From positions 58,400-122,399 of the forward strand of contig NZ_JMKP01000006.1 of the NCBI RefSeq assembly GCF_000685805.1: a stretch of DNA of 64,000 nt, given 5' to 3'. Source of the stretch: Psychrobacter phenylpyruvicus DSM 7000 = NBRC 102152. Lineage in GTDB: Bacteria > Pseudomonadota > Gammaproteobacteria > Pseudomonadales > Moraxellaceae. The notes beneath the pieces were generated by a model, which saw nothing but the letters and a program-made list of their open reading frames with translations, was not told the origin of the DNA and ran no database searches. Positions 34,628 through 44,208 of this stretch are shown one piece after another. Position 1 is the first letter of the stretch. Every line of letters begins with the position of its first letter. A program made the translations under genes and the position numbers.

Positions 34628-37345
34628 ATGGCAGATAAGACCGTCAAAGAATTAGCAGACATGGTAAGCAAATCAGTCAGTGCAGTACAGAAGCAACTGA
34701 CTGACGCTGGGCTGCCTGCTCGTGGCGAGGATGACCTGGTCACCGAGCTTGAGCAAGAACAGCTAGTAGCTTTCCTGAAGCAAACACACGGACAAAAAGA
34801 GAAGCGTCGTATTAGTTTGAAATCTAAAACGACTAGTACCGCTCGCGTGACTGGTTCTTCGGGCAAGTCAAAAAGCGTTAATGTTGAAGTTCGTAAGAAA
34901 AAAGTATTTGAAAAGCCCGATCCAAACAAATTGGCTGAAGAAATTGCTGCCCGCGAAAAAGCCGCTTTAGAAGCAAAGAAACGTGCTGAAGAAGAAGCGA
35001 AAAAACGTGAGCAAGCCAAAAAAGAAGCAGAAGAGCGTCAAGCAGCCACACTGGCGGCGATGCGTGCTAACTTAGGTGGTGGCTCATCCTCTGATGACAA
35101 AAAAGACGAAGTCTCTACTGTTGTCGTGAAAAAAGGCAGTAAGGCTGCGGCAGAAGCAAAACAAGCCCCGAAAAAGAAAGCAGCACCGACTAAGCCAAAA
35201 GTGGAAACAGCAGCAGAGCGCAAAGCGCGTGAAGCCCGTGAAGCTGAAGAAGAACGTCTACGCAGAATCGAAGCGGAAACTCGTCGTAAGCAAGCAGAAG
35301 AAGCTCAGAAGAAAACCCTTGAGCAAATGCGCAAAATGGCGGGTAAATACAGTGATAAAGAGCCTGTGGCTGAAGTTCGCAAAGATGAGCCACTAGCTGA
35401 AGGTTTAGTAGGCGAAGCTTTAGAAGAGTCCTTTGAAAAAGAACGTCGTGAAATTAAACGCGGTTCTTCTGGTACAGCCACTCGTGGCCGTCGCCGTAAA
35501 GGACAAGAAGAGCGTGAAATTCGCAACCGTAAACACGGCTTAAAGTCTTCACAAGCTTCTCAGCATAAGTTTGAAAAGCCGGTTGAGAAGATTGTTCATA
35601 ATGTTGAAATTCCAGAACACATTGTGGTTTCAGATCTGGCTCAGCGTATGGCAGTTAAAGCCCGTGAAGTAACTAAGTTACTTATGAAAATGGGTGAGAT
35701 TGTTGGCGCTGACGAAGAGATTGATCAGGCTACAGCCAGTTTAATCGTTGAAGAAATGGGTCATAACCCAGTTCCAGTTAGTGATACTAAAGTTGAAGAC
35801 GATCTACAAGAAGCGGTAGAAGAGCGCAGCAGTAACGTTCAAACCCGCCCACCAGTAGTGACTATTATGGGTCACGTTGACCATGGTAAGACCTCTTTAC
35901 TTGATAAGATTCGGGAAACGAAAGTAGCACCAGGTGAAGCTGGTGGTATTACTCAGCATATCGGTGCTTATCATGTTAAGACTGAACGTGGCGTAATTAC
36001 TTTCTTAGATACCCCAGGTCACGCAGCGTTTACCGCTATGCGTTCACGTGGTGCCCAAGCGACGGATATCGTAATCCTAGTTGTGGCTGCTGATGATGGT
36101 ATGATGCCGCAAACTGAAGAAGCCATTGACCACGCTCGCGCTTCTGGTACGCCAATCATTGTTGCTATCAACAAGATGGATAAGAGTACAGCCGATCCTG
36201 ACCGTGTCTTGAATGAGCTTACGACCAAAGAGATCGTAACCGAAGAGTGGGGCGGTGACGTTCCAGTAGCGAAGATTTCTGCCAAAACAGGCGAAGGTAT
36301 TGATGAGCTATTAGAACTGGTTAACCTACAAGCTGAGTTAATGGAGCTTGAAGCTCCGACTGAAGGTGCGGCGCAAGGTGTGGTCATTGAATCACGTCTT
36401 GAAAAAGGCCGTGGTGCAGTCGCCAGCCTACTGGTTAAGAAAGGTACCTTAAACCAAGGTGATCTAGTCTTAGCGGGTGAGTTCTATGGTAAAGTACGTG
36501 CTATGACTGATGAGACCGGTCAGCGTGTTAAGACTGCAGGTCCTTCAATCCCAGTAGAGATTCTAGGCTTACCTGATACACCAGCAGCGGGCAGTGAATT
36601 CTTAGTCGTATCTGATGAGAAAAAAGCCCGTGAAGTGGCTGAATTCCGTGCCAATCGTGAGCGCGAGCAGCAACTTGAGCGTCAGAACAAGATGCGTCTT
36701 GAGAGCATGTTTGAACAGATGGGCCAAGATGACGTGTCTGTGTTAAACATTATCTTGAAGACAGATGTACGCGGTACATTAGAAGCACTATTAGCAGCGT
36801 TAAATGAGCTGTCTACTGACGAAGTTAAAGTGAAAGTAATCAGCTCAGGGGTTGGCCCAATCGCAGAGTCTGATGTAACACTTGCTGAATCAAGTGAAGC
36901 GGTATTACTAGGCTTTAACGTTCGTGCTGATAACGCTGCCAAGCGTAAAGCGGATGAAGCAGGTATCGATATCCGTTACTACAGCGTAATCTATGGTTTA
37001 ATTGATGATGTGAAGGCTGCCATGAGTGGCATGTTATCTCCTGAGCATCGCGAGAAAATCTTGGGTATTGCTGAAGTACGTGATGTATTCCGTTCAAGTA
37101 AGTTTGGTGCAGCCGCCGGTTGTATGGTGGTTGAAGGCACTATCTATCGCAACAAGTCTATCCGTGTATTACGTGATGACAAAGTGGTCTTCACCGGCCA
37201 ACTTCAGTCGCTACGTCGCTACAAGGATGACGTGAACGAAGTACGCTCTGGTATGGAGTGTGGTCTTGCGGTTCGCGGCTATGACGTTGAAGTGGGCGAT
37301 AAGATTGAAGTGTTTGAAATCCAAGAGATTCAGCGTACTATCTAA
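34628..37345 (+). CDS. infB: Translation initiation factor IF-2
   Basis: A 905-residue GTPase that brings fMet-tRNA to the 30S subunit. It has the N-terminal IF2_N motif ([17 protein letters not shown]), a long charged Lys/Glu/Arg-rich linker (about 60-330), then the GTPase with GHVDHGKTS near 414-422, DTPGH and NKMDK. Domains II-IV end in [12 protein letters not shown]. In-frame internal starts for shorter IF2 forms are possible but not shown. Directly follows nusA. Confidence 0.96.
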   Translation: MADKTVKELADMVSKSVSAVQKQLTDAGLPARGEDDLVTELEQEQLVAFLKQTHGQKEKRRISLKSKTTSTARVTGSSGKSKSVNVEVRKKKVFEKPDPNKLAEEIAAREKAALEAKKRAEEEAKKREQAKKEAEERQAATLAAMRANLGGGSSSDDKKDEVSTVVVKKGSKAAAEAKQAPKKKAAPTKPKVETAAERKAREAREAEEERLRRIEAETRRKQAEEAQKKTLEQMRKMAGKYSDKEPVAEVRKDEPLAEGLVGEALEESFEKERREIKRGSSGTATRGRRRKGQEEREIRNRKHGLKSSQASQHKFEKPVEKIVHNVEIPEHIVVSDLAQRMAVKAREVTKLLMKMGEIVGADEEIDQATASLIVEEMGHNPVPVSDTKVEDDLQEAVEERSSNVQTRPPVVTIMGHVDHGKTSLLDKIRETKVAPGEAGGITQHIGAYHVKTERGVITFLDTPGHAAFTAMRSRGAQATDIVILVVAADDGMMPQTEEAIDHARASGTPIIVAINKMDKSTADPDRVLNELTTKEIVTEEWGGDVPVAKISAKTGEGIDELLELVNLQAELMELEAPTEGAAQGVVIESRLEKGRGAVASLLVKKGTLNQGDLVLAGEFYGKVRAMTDETGQRVKTAGPSIPVEILGLPDTPAAGSEFLVVSDEKKAREVAEFRANREREQQLERQNKMRLESMFEQMGQDDVSVLNIILKTDVRGTLEALLAALNELSTDEVKVKVISSGVGPIAESDVTLAESSEAVLLGFNVRADNAAKRKADEAGIDIRYYSVIYGLIDDVKAAMSGMLSPEHREKILGIAEVRDVFRSSKFGAAAGCMVVEGTIYRNKSIRVLRDDKVVFTGQLQSLRRYKDDVNEVRSGMECGLAVRGYDVEVGDKIEVFEIQEIQRTI

Positions 37346-37363
37346 GTATCAAAAGTAGTCATC

Positions 37364-37399
37364 AAAGACCTATCAGGTCATCCTGTTAGGTCTTTTTTT
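37364..37399 (+). terminator. Intrinsic terminator after infB
   Basis: A long stem AGACCTATCAGG / CCTGTTAGGTCT (one mismatch), 4-base loop and strong T-run. It can end or attenuate the rimP-nusA-infB transcript before rbfA. Confidence 0.85.
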
Positions 37400-37517
37400 G
37401 TTTTTTATAGCCATTATATTATGAGTTATTAGCAGTCATAGCTACTCAAGGTCGCACCACGTAGTGCTGACAACGAGTGTTATGCTGTTACTAATAACTG
37501 TATTAAAAGGAAGAACC

Positions 37518-37943
37518 ATGAGCCAACGTTTACAACGTGTGGGTGATCAAATTCAGCGTGAACTCGCTGTCCTTATCCGTGATGAGATTAATGATCCCCG
37601 TTTAACAGGTTTTGTTACCATCTCAAGTGTCAAAGTAAGCTCAGATTTGGGTTATGCGGACGTTTATGTGACAGTGATGGAACCCGAGCTAAATGATGCG
37701 ATGAGCAAACACAGTCACGAGGCCAGTATAGAAGTGCTGAATAAAGCGGCAGGTTTCTTACGTACAGAATTAAGTCATAGCCTGAAAACTCGTACTACGC
37801 CCCGCCTAAGATTCCATTATGATGAAGTAACTGCCCGCGGTAACTACATGATGGATCTGATTAACAAAGCGGTGACCAAGACTGAGCAAACCGAAGCCAA
37901 TAGCAATGAAGATGGCGAAGACGATAACGACTCAGCGTTATAA
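37518..37943 (+). CDS. rbfA: Ribosome-binding factor A
   Basis: A 141-residue KH-like protein for 30S maturation and cold adaptation: SQRLQRVGDQIQRELAVLIRDE, then DPRLTGFVTISSVKVSSDLGYADVYV and a C-terminal acidic tail. The ATG at 37518 is chosen because SQRLQRV is the normal family start and AAGGAAG precedes it; an upstream ATG-like frame would add 18 atypical residues. Separated from infB by a terminator, so it may have its own promoter. Confidence 0.93.
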   Translation: MSQRLQRVGDQIQRELAVLIRDEINDPRLTGFVTISSVKVSSDLGYADVYVTVMEPELNDAMSKHSHEASIEVLNKAAGFLRTELSHSLKTRTTPRLRFHYDEVTARGNYMMDLINKAVTKTEQTEANSNEDGEDDNDSAL

Positions 37944-38009
37944 CATTTGGCCTATGCTGAACTTTGAGCTTAATTTGATTTTGAGTGTAACTTAACTAAG
38001 TAGATAGCA

Positions 38010-39050
38010 ATGACTAAACATAATACAGCCAAATCAACTCAATCTGCTTCAGACTCAAATAAAGTCCAAAAGAGTAAAGTATCAGGCGTTATTTTGATTG
38101 ATAAGCCGAAGGGACTGACCTCACAGCAGGTAGTCTCTAAAGTGAAGTATTTGCTTAAATCACCTGTCCACGACAGTAAAAAGGCAGGTCATACTGGCAC
38201 CCTTGACCCAATGGCTACTGGGTTGTTGCCCATATGTCTGGGTGAAGCGACTAAGTTTAGCCATTATCAGCTTGATGCGGATAAATCTTATCAGGCTGTT
38301 ATCAAATTAGGGGTGCAAACTGACACTGGTGATGCCGAAGGACAGTCCGTTGCCGAAAAAGACATTCCTGAGATTTCTGCAGCAGACTTAGCTCGGGTAA
38401 CCGTTCAGTTTTCAGGTGATATCAAGCAAGTGCCGCCCATGTATTCTGCCTTAAAAAGAGAAGGCAAGAAGTTGTATGAGTATGCCCGTGCAGGTATCGA
38501 GATTGAACGGGAAGCTCGTCCTATTAGCATAAAACAATTGGTTTTGGAGCAGGGTGAAGCAAAAGACGAATTATTATTAACAGTTACTTGCTCTAAAGGC
38601 ACCTATGTACGAGTGTTGGGAGAAGATATCGCTCAAGCATTGGGCACTTTGGGGCATCTTACTGCTTTACGCCGCACCCAAGTGGGTCATTTCGATATTG
38701 AACAAGCCATCAGCCTTGATGAGCTAGAAGAACAAACGCATGAACAGCGGTTGGCTCAGTTGCAAAGCATTGATGCTTGTATCAGTGGGCTAAGCTCCCT
38801 TGTGGTAACCGATGAGCAGTGTCAGCGCTTGCTAATGGGTCAGCGTCTAAATGTTAAGCCGCAGCTTGATGCAGCGTTAACAGCGTACTTGATTCAGCAG
38901 ATGGCTGAAGAGCGTGGCTCAGACGATGAGGTCACAGAGGCGGAAAAAAGTTGTGATATTAAATTATTTAATGCTGAAGGCGTCTTCTTAGGGCTAGGTC
39001 AGTTACAGCTGAATGGTCGTTTACAGCCGAAGAAAATGGTTCAGAGATGA
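38010..39050 (+). CDS. truB: tRNA pseudouridine(55) synthase TruB
   Basis: A 346-residue enzyme making pseudouridine 55 in tRNA T-loops. Motifs: GVILIDKPKGLTS, AGHTGTLDPMATGLLPICLGEATK with catalytic Asp66, YQAVIKLG, PPMYSALKREGKKLYEYAR and CSKGTYVRVLGEDI. The C-terminal extension carries an acidic insertion. Follows rbfA by 66 bases and is closed by a terminator. Confidence 0.95.
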   Translation: MTKHNTAKSTQSASDSNKVQKSKVSGVILIDKPKGLTSQQVVSKVKYLLKSPVHDSKKAGHTGTLDPMATGLLPICLGEATKFSHYQLDADKSYQAVIKLGVQTDTGDAEGQSVAEKDIPEISAADLARVTVQFSGDIKQVPPMYSALKREGKKLYEYARAGIEIEREARPISIKQLVLEQGEAKDELLLTVTCSKGTYVRVLGEDIAQALGTLGHLTALRRTQVGHFDIEQAISLDELEEQTHEQRLAQLQSIDACISGLSSLVVTDEQCQRLLMGQRLNVKPQLDAALTAYLIQQMAEERGSDDEVTEAEKSCDIKLFNAEGVFLGLGQLQLNGRLQPKKMVQR

Positions 39051-39115
39051 GTCTCGCCATTGTCTATTTACACTTTGAGATAATCAAATCAATTTGAAGA
39101 AGCTCATATTCTATT

Positions 39116-39147
39116 AAGCCTATATCATAATGATATGGGCTTTTTTT
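39116..39147 (+). terminator. Intrinsic terminator after truB
   Basis: AAGCCTATATCA / TGATATGGGCTT stem (one mismatch) with a 3-base loop and a T-run. Confidence 0.8.
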
Positions 39148-39303
39148 ATGGGTATATAACCGTTACTAATGTTAAAACAGCTACTAATATTGGGCTTTGT
39201 TGCTTAAGTTACTTAGTAGCCACATATTTCACAAATACATACATTTTCTTGCAACTGGTATCTTTTACAGTCGCCACTAAGCTTGTAGTCTAGATAGTGA
39301 GCC

Positions 39304-39478
39304 TAAGGAAGGGAGTGTATTAAAAGAATTAAAGTTTAAAAGTATTAAAAGAAAATAATAATAAAAAAATAAATTAAAAATAAGAAGTTAAAAATAAGAA
39401 GTTAAAAATAAGAAGTTAAAAATAAGAAGAAGATAAATATTAAAAATTAGAATAAAAAATAAAAATAAATAAGTAAGT
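39304..39478 (+). other. C-free, A-rich leader tract upstream of the DJ-1/PfpI gene
   Basis: In the 640-bp gap between truB and the next gene, 175 consecutive plus-strand bases contain no C. They consist mainly of A with G and T, and the bias continues more weakly to about 39620. No coding frame or terminator was seen. It may be a transcribed unstructured leader or a locally melted region. Confidence 0.75.
39374..39429 (+). repeat. Four perfect tandem copies of a 14-bp unit
   Basis: TTAAAAATAAGAAG is repeated four times without interruption, inside the C-free tract. Copy number of such repeats is prone to change by slippage. Confidence 0.92.
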
Positions 39479-39689
39479 CGATAATTAAAACTATAAAAAA
39501 TAAAGACAATAATTAGAAATAACAGATAACAATAATAAAAACTCAGCTAAAGATAATAATAACTAACAATAATATACAGTAGGCTAATAGTTCTACCAAG
39601 CCAATAACAATAATAATTATTAGCATGTTCAGGACAATAGCAAATACATAGAAATATTGAATGTCTCAATAATAACGGAGTGTTTAATA

Positions 39690-40220
39690 ATGAGTACTAA
39701 AATCGCATTTTTATTAAGTTCATATTTTGAACAGTCAGAATATGAAGAAGTGGACCGTTTGTTACAAGACAAAGGCCATGAAACGGTATTAATTACTACT
39801 AATGACAAAAAACAAGTGCAAGGTATGAAAGGCGATGTTGATAAAGCAGACACCTTTACTGCCGATTTATTTCTCAGTGAAGCTAAAGCTGAAGATTATG
39901 CAGCTCTTGTGCTACCAGGTGGTACGGTCAACGCCGATACTCTCCGTGTAGATAAAGCGGCTCAAGATTTTGTCAGAAGTTTTTATGATAATAATAAAAC
40001 AGTAGCCGCTATTTGCCATGCACCTTGGTTACTTATTAACTCAGGCTTAGTGAAAGGTAAGACTTTAACTGCTTATCACACTTTGCAGACAGATATTGAA
40101 AATGCTGGTGGTACCTTTGTTGATAAGCAAGTACAGCAAGAGGGCAACTTGATTACCTCACGTAATCCTGATGATATTGAAGCCTTTGCCACCGCTATCG
40201 ATAAAGCGGTGAAACAGTAA
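39690..40220 (+). CDS. DJ-1/PfpI family protein (YhbO-like)
   Basis: A 176-residue class I glutamine amidotransferase-like protein. It has KIAFLLSSYFEQSEYEEVDR, ALVLPGGTVNADTLR, the nucleophile elbow AAICHAPWLL with Cys109-His110, and ITSRNPDDIEAF. YhbO relatives protect against stress and reactive carbonyls; some were reported as deglycases, a claim that is disputed. The ATG at 39690 has GGAG 9 bases upstream, preferred to an earlier start with 11 extra residues. It precedes two small acidic genes. Confidence 0.88.
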   Translation: MSTKIAFLLSSYFEQSEYEEVDRLLQDKGHETVLITTNDKKQVQGMKGDVDKADTFTADLFLSEAKAEDYAALVLPGGTVNADTLRVDKAAQDFVRSFYDNNKTVAAICHAPWLLINSGLVKGKTLTAYHTLQTDIENAGGTFVDKQVQQEGNLITSRNPDDIEAFATAIDKAVKQ

Positions 40221-40358
40221 TAGCAATATCTTAAAGCTGAAATATAGCTAAAAATAGAAATATAGTAGATAAACTCAGTTGATACTTTTAATAGCCTCTA
40301 TTTTTTATACTTTATATTTCTATGATCCCATAAGTTTATAATAATTAAGGAAAATATT

Positions 40359-40523
40359 ATGACACAGTCTAATGATAAAAAGTTTGCCCAACAACAATCA
40401 GAAGCGGAACTTGCGGGCCTAAAGAACCAAGTTGAAGGTAATCTGGGTCACAACAAAGACAAGGAACAAGACGAAGCAGCAGAAGGCATTGCTGAGAATC
40501 TAGAACAAACTCAATCTAAATAG
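40359..40523 (+). CDS. Small acidic hydrophilic protein (54 aa)
   Basis: An ATG at 40359 with AAGGA about 7 bases before it opens 54 codons to a TAG at 40521. The product is rich in Gln, Glu, Asn, Lys and Ala, with no Cys, Trp or Tyr, and is probably disordered or helical: it starts MTQSNDKKFAQQQ and ends EQTQSK. It is weakly reminiscent of CsbD-like stress proteins, but not enough to assign. It lies 138 bases after the DJ-1/PfpI gene and 21 bases before a similar tiny gene. Confidence 0.6.
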   Translation: MTQSNDKKFAQQQSEAELAGLKNQVEGNLGHNKDKEQDEAAEGIAENLEQTQSK

Positions 40524-40544
40524 TGGTCTAGACTGGAGATTATC

Positions 40545-40721
40545 ATGAGTAATAACAAACTAAATCAAGACGCAGAGAATCTTGAGAAAACTTTAGATGA
40601 TAAGCAAGAACCTGATAGCGTAGCAGAAGCTACAACTGCTGCTTTAGATGATGAAGCACTAGGTGGTCATGCTACTGAAGCAGATAGACCAAATAAAACA
40701 GATAGACCAAAAAATAAATAG
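40545..40721 (+). CDS. Small acidic hydrophilic protein (58 aa)
   Basis: An ATG at 40545 with GGAG 6 bases upstream opens 58 codons to a TAG at 40719. Composition is acidic and Ala/Asp/Asn-rich, ending in a short repeated DRPNK / DRPKNK tail. No Cys or aromatic residues. Not recognised. Follows the preceding tiny gene directly and is closed by a terminator, so the two are likely co-transcribed. Confidence 0.6.
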   Translation: MSNNKLNQDAENLEKTLDDKQEPDSVAEATTAALDDEALGGHATEADRPNKTDRPKNK

Positions 40722-40771
40722 TGGTTTTTCTGGTTTAAAACATAGTAATTTAAGATGGTAATCAATCTTCT

Positions 40772-40802
40772 AAAAAACTACTCACTTATGAGTAGTTTTT
40801 TG
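40772..40802 (+). terminator. Intrinsic terminator of the small-gene unit
   Basis: AAACTACTCA / TGAGTAGTTT stem with a 4-base loop and T-run. Confidence 0.82.
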
Positions 40803-40809
40803 TTATAAT
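40801..40809 (+). promoter_or_regulatory. Candidate extended -10 promoter of rpsO
   Basis: TGTTATAAT (extended -10) begins at the end of the upstream terminator T-run, about 100 bases before rpsO. No clear -35. Confidence 0.5.
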
Positions 40810-40909
40810 GACAGGCTTACTTAGTCATTTTTTTAGGTCATCTCTAGTAATGCAGGGATGTCCTCAATAAAACTGACTTTATATTATCAATGCATTGCAG
40901 GAGAAAGTT

Positions 40910-41176
40910 ATGCTAACTAAAACCGATCGCGAACAAATTATCGCTCAATACCAGCGTGCCCCTGGCGACACTGGTTCACCTGAAGTACAAATCGCACTAC
41001 TAAGTGCACGTATCAACGATTTACAAGATCATTTCAAAGAGCATAAAGGTGATCACCATAGCCGTCGTGGTTTAATCCGTATGGTTAACCAACGTCGTAA
41101 GCTACTAGATTACTTGAAAGGCAAAGATTTAGCTCGCTATGCAGCATTAATCAGCGAACTAGGCCTGCGTCGTTAA
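40910..41176 (+). CDS. rpsO: 30S ribosomal protein S15
   Basis: An 88-residue primary 16S rRNA-binding protein of the 30S platform: [60 protein letters not shown]. The ATG at 40910 gives the normal S15 start, with AGGAG just upstream; a start 15 bases earlier would add five unusual residues. Precedes pnp, as in most gammaproteobacteria, with a terminator between them. Confidence 0.96.
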   Translation: MLTKTDREQIIAQYQRAPGDTGSPEVQIALLSARINDLQDHFKEHKGDHHSRRGLIRMVNQRRKLLDYLKGKDLARYAALISELGLRR

Positions 41177-41262
41177 TTTTAATTGTGGTTGTAAACTTAT
41201 TTTCCCTAATTGGGATTATAAGTTTATGTCAAAAGTTAAATTAAAGCGCTCATGCCTTAAAT

Positions 41263-41298
41263 AAAAAAAGACGGTGTGAATATTTCACGCCGTTTTTT
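41263..41298 (+). terminator. Intrinsic terminator between rpsO and pnp
   Basis: ACGGTGTGAA / TTCACGCCGT stem (one mismatch), 3-base loop, A-run before and T-run after. Confidence 0.85.
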
Positions 41299-41436
41299 GT
41301 ATCTCATTCTTTATCCTCTCATTCTTCAAGTCTGGAAGCGGTCTACCAGATAATCCAGTCAGGGTGTCAAATGACTTTTATTGGTCAACTATGGCAAATC
41401 CCTGTAAAATAAGAGGCCATCTATTCGATGACAATG

Positions 41437-41530
41437 GGCTTCTAACGTTTGTCATGTTTGCTGCAAACTGCCTGCAGCTCAGTTATGTGCAGGGGTATAA
41501 CCCTTTAAAAAGCAGGCAAACGTTAGAGGC
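41437..41530 (+). promoter_or_regulatory. Structured pnp leader (probable RNase III / PNPase autoregulation site)
   Basis: A long-range stem TCTAACGTTTG (41441-41451) / CAAACGTTAGA (41517-41527), extended by flanking GGC..GGC-type pairs, encloses smaller hairpins such as CTGCA / TGCAG. It ends 67 bases before the pnp start. In E. coli the pnp leader forms a double-stranded stem cut by RNase III, allowing PNPase to repress itself; this structure is positioned to do the same. The function here is inferred from that precedent. Confidence 0.65.
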
Positions 41531-41596
41531 TAAAATAAGTCTCAATAGATGTGTTACCCCTTTATATTTGCTAATTTATAAAAATAGGAAAAATTA

Positions 41597-43705
41597 ATGT
41601 CAATGTTCAATACCATTTCTCGAGAGTTCCAATATGGCAACCAGCAAGTAATTATTGAAACTGGTCGTATCGCCAGACAAGCCAACTCAGTGCTTGTGCA
41701 TATGGGTGGTGTTTCAGTATTGGTAGCAGCTGTGGTTAAAAGTGAAGCCAAAGAAGGTCAAAACTTCTTTCCACTAACGGTTAACTATCAAGAAAAAATG
41801 TACGCAGCAGGTAAAATCCCTGGTGCTTACGGCAAGCGTGAAGGTCGTCCAACTGAGTTTGAAACGCTAACCTCTCGTTTAATTGACCGTCCAATTCGTC
41901 CTTTGTTCCCAGAAGGCTATGTAAACGAAATTCAAATCACCGCCACTGTGGTATCAAGTGATAAAAAACACTATGCTGATATCGCGGCGATGATTGGTGC
42001 TTCTGCGGCACTGGCTATCTCAGATGCACCTTTCAACGGTCCTGTTGGTGGTGCTCGCGTTGGTTTTATCAATGGTGAATATGTTCTTAACCCATCTATT
42101 GAAGAGTTAGAAACCAGTGATCTTGATCTAGTTGTTGCTGGTACTAAATCTGCGGTATTAATGGTTGAATCAGAAGCTGCTGAGCTGTCTGAAGATCAAA
42201 TGTTAGGTGCGGTATTATATGGCCATGAACAACAGCAAATCGTTATCGATAATATTGTTGAATTGGCTAAAGCAGTTGGTACAGAAAAACAACAGTTTGT
42301 TGCGCCTGAATTAAACGCTGAGTTAAAAGAAAAAGTTATCACTCAGTTTGGTAGCCAAGTAGCTGATGCTTATTCAATTAGTGACAAACAAGAGCGTTAC
42401 ACCAAGCTTGATGAAATCAAAGCTGCTGCTATCGAAGCTCTTGCAGGTGATCCTGAAAGCGAAGAGTTTGGCGAGAAAGAAGCTCAAATCAAAGAAATCT
42501 ATGAAGATCTTAAGTACCGCACCGTTCGTGACGCCATTCTTTCTGGTAAGCCACGTATCGATGGTCGTGACTTAGATACAGTTCGTGCTTTAGATATCCA
42601 AGTAGGGGTACTACCGTACACCCATGGTTCTGCTTTATTTACTCGCGGTGAGACTCAGGCTTTAGTTACTACCACTTTAGGTAACTCACGTGACGTAAAC
42701 TTAATTGATTCATTAGCCGGCACTATCCAAGATCACTTCATGCTGCATTACAACTTCCCACACTTCTCAGTAGGTGAGACAGGTCGTGAAGGGGTGCCAA
42801 AGCGCCGTGAAATCGGTCATGGTCGTTTAGCTCGTCGTGGTGTTCAAGCGATGCTTCCAGACAGTGACCGCTTCCCATACGTCATCCGTGTGGTGTCTGA
42901 GATTACTGAATCTAACGGTTCTTCTTCTATGGCTTCAGTTTGTGGCGCTAGCCTTGCCTTAATGGACGCTGGTGTACCAATGAAAGCTCCTGTGGCCGGT
43001 ATTGCTATGGGTCTGGTTAAAGAAGGCGATCGCTTTGCGGTGTTATCAGACATCTTAGGTGACGAAGATCACTTAGGTGATATGGACTTTAAAGTGGCCG
43101 GTACAAAAGACGGTATCACTGCGCTGCAGATGGATATTAAGATTGAAGGTATCACTCCTGATATTATGGAAAAAGCGCTTGAGCAAGCCCACGCCGGCCG
43201 TATCCATATCCTAAATGCAATGAACGAAGTATTGCCAGCAAGCCGTACTGAAATTAATGCCCATGCGCCTAACTATGCGGTTATGGAAATTAACTCAGAT
43301 AAGATTCGTGATGTTATCGGTAAAGGCGGTGCGACCATCCGTCAGCTAACTGAAGACACTGGTGCGGTTATCGATATCGATGACAATGGTACCATCCGTA
43401 TCTTTGGTGAGAACAAAGCCGCTACCAAAGAGGCGATTCGTCAGATTGAAGCGTTAACTGCGGAAGTTGAAGTAGGCAAAGTCTATAAAGGTACTGTAGC
43501 TCGCGTTGTGGACTTTGGTGCATTCGTAACCGTATTACCAGGTACTGATGGTTTAGTCCATATCTCACAAATTTCAGATGAGCGTGTAGAAAACGTTTCT
43601 GACTATCTAAGTGAAGGTCAAGAAATCAATGTATTGGTTCAAGACGTTGATAACCGTGGCCGTATTAAGCTAACTATGAAAGGCGTTGAGCAAGAGCAAG
43701 CTTAA
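41597..43705 (+). CDS. pnp: Polyribonucleotide nucleotidyltransferase (PNPase)
   Basis: A 702-residue 3'-5' phosphorolytic exoribonuclease. The first RNase PH domain lies at about 1-215 and the all-alpha linker at about 235-310. The second RNase PH domain has [20 protein letters not shown] and is followed by KH ([22 protein letters not shown]) and S1 ([23 protein letters not shown]). It degrades mRNA and acts in the degradosome. Preceded by a structured leader and closed by a terminator. Confidence 0.96.
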   Translation: MSMFNTISREFQYGNQQVIIETGRIARQANSVLVHMGGVSVLVAAVVKSEAKEGQNFFPLTVNYQEKMYAAGKIPGAYGKREGRPTEFETLTSRLIDRPIRPLFPEGYVNEIQITATVVSSDKKHYADIAAMIGASAALAISDAPFNGPVGGARVGFINGEYVLNPSIEELETSDLDLVVAGTKSAVLMVESEAAELSEDQMLGAVLYGHEQQQIVIDNIVELAKAVGTEKQQFVAPELNAELKEKVITQFGSQVADAYSISDKQERYTKLDEIKAAAIEALAGDPESEEFGEKEAQIKEIYEDLKYRTVRDAILSGKPRIDGRDLDTVRALDIQVGVLPYTHGSALFTRGETQALVTTTLGNSRDVNLIDSLAGTIQDHFMLHYNFPHFSVGETGREGVPKRREIGHGRLARRGVQAMLPDSDRFPYVIRVVSEITESNGSSSMASVCGASLALMDAGVPMKAPVAGIAMGLVKEGDRFAVLSDILGDEDHLGDMDFKVAGTKDGITALQMDIKIEGITPDIMEKALEQAHAGRIHILNAMNEVLPASRTEINAHAPNYAVMEINSDKIRDVIGKGGATIRQLTEDTGAVIDIDDNGTIRIFGENKAATKEAIRQIEALTAEVEVGKVYKGTVARVVDFGAFVTVLPGTDGLVHISQISDERVENVSDYLSEGQEINVLVQDVDNRGRIKLTMKGVEQEQA

Positions 43706-43742
43706 TTTTATGACTTAAAAATAGTCATTGGAAGTAATCATT

Positions 43743-43777
43743 AAAGAAGCCATCTCAATGAGATGGCTTCTTTTTTT
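43743..43777 (+). terminator. Intrinsic terminator after pnp
   Basis: GAAGCCATCTC / GAGATGGCTTC stem with a 3-base loop and a long T-run. Confidence 0.85.
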
Positions 43778-43851
43778 GTGGGTTAATTTAGTGGATTTGA
43801 TGATTAAGTGATGAGACTACAGCTTGTTAGATTAGTAGCAAACTACTGTGC

Positions 43852-44208
43852 TTAATACTTTATTTTTCGCCATAGCTTTGTTAAGGCGTTATCTGGCAGT
43901 ATGATGGTTCTACTATTAGTACGCAGAATATCTATAGCTTGGTTAAAGTAGTCTAATTGATTATCTGTGGTAGTAGATAAGTGTTCGAGTTGAGTGTAGT
44001 TAGAGTTAGGAAGTAATCGGGTAAAATCGTAACTGACCCCTTCATAATTCTTATGACAGGATAGACACTCATAACAATGACCTTGGACCGACTTAGGTAC
44101 GGCCAAACCACTGCAGTTACAGCGCATTGAGTGTTTTTCTATTATTGCGACAGCATTATTAATTAACTTCTCATCTTTATTAGAAACTTTTTCCATTGCT
44201 ATGTCCAA
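43852..44208 (-). CDS. Hypothetical protein with Cys-rich zinc-ribbon-like segment
   Basis: A 118-residue protein; an alternative ATG four codons in (44196) is possible. A cluster of five Cys (Cys30, Cys32, Cys45, Cys48, Cys51; pattern CxC...CxxCxxC) suggests a small metal-binding knuckle. The rest has no recognised domain. A/T-rich; located between pnp and the two-partner secretion locus, transcribed toward pnp. Function unknown. Confidence 0.55.
   Translation of the reverse strand: MDIAMEKVSNKDEKLINNAVAIIEKHSMRCNCSGLAVPKSVQGHCYECLSCHKNYEGVSYDFTRLLPNSNYTQLEHLSTTTDNQLDYFNQAIDILRTNSRTIILPDNALTKLWRKIKY

Noticed and set aside
39374..39429. CRISPR-like array
   Set aside because: The 14-bp units are directly adjacent with no spacers; a simple tandem repeat.
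41364..41597. 77-codon frame ahead of pnp
   Set aside because: It runs through the structured pnp leader and has no conserved pattern; treated as leader RNA.
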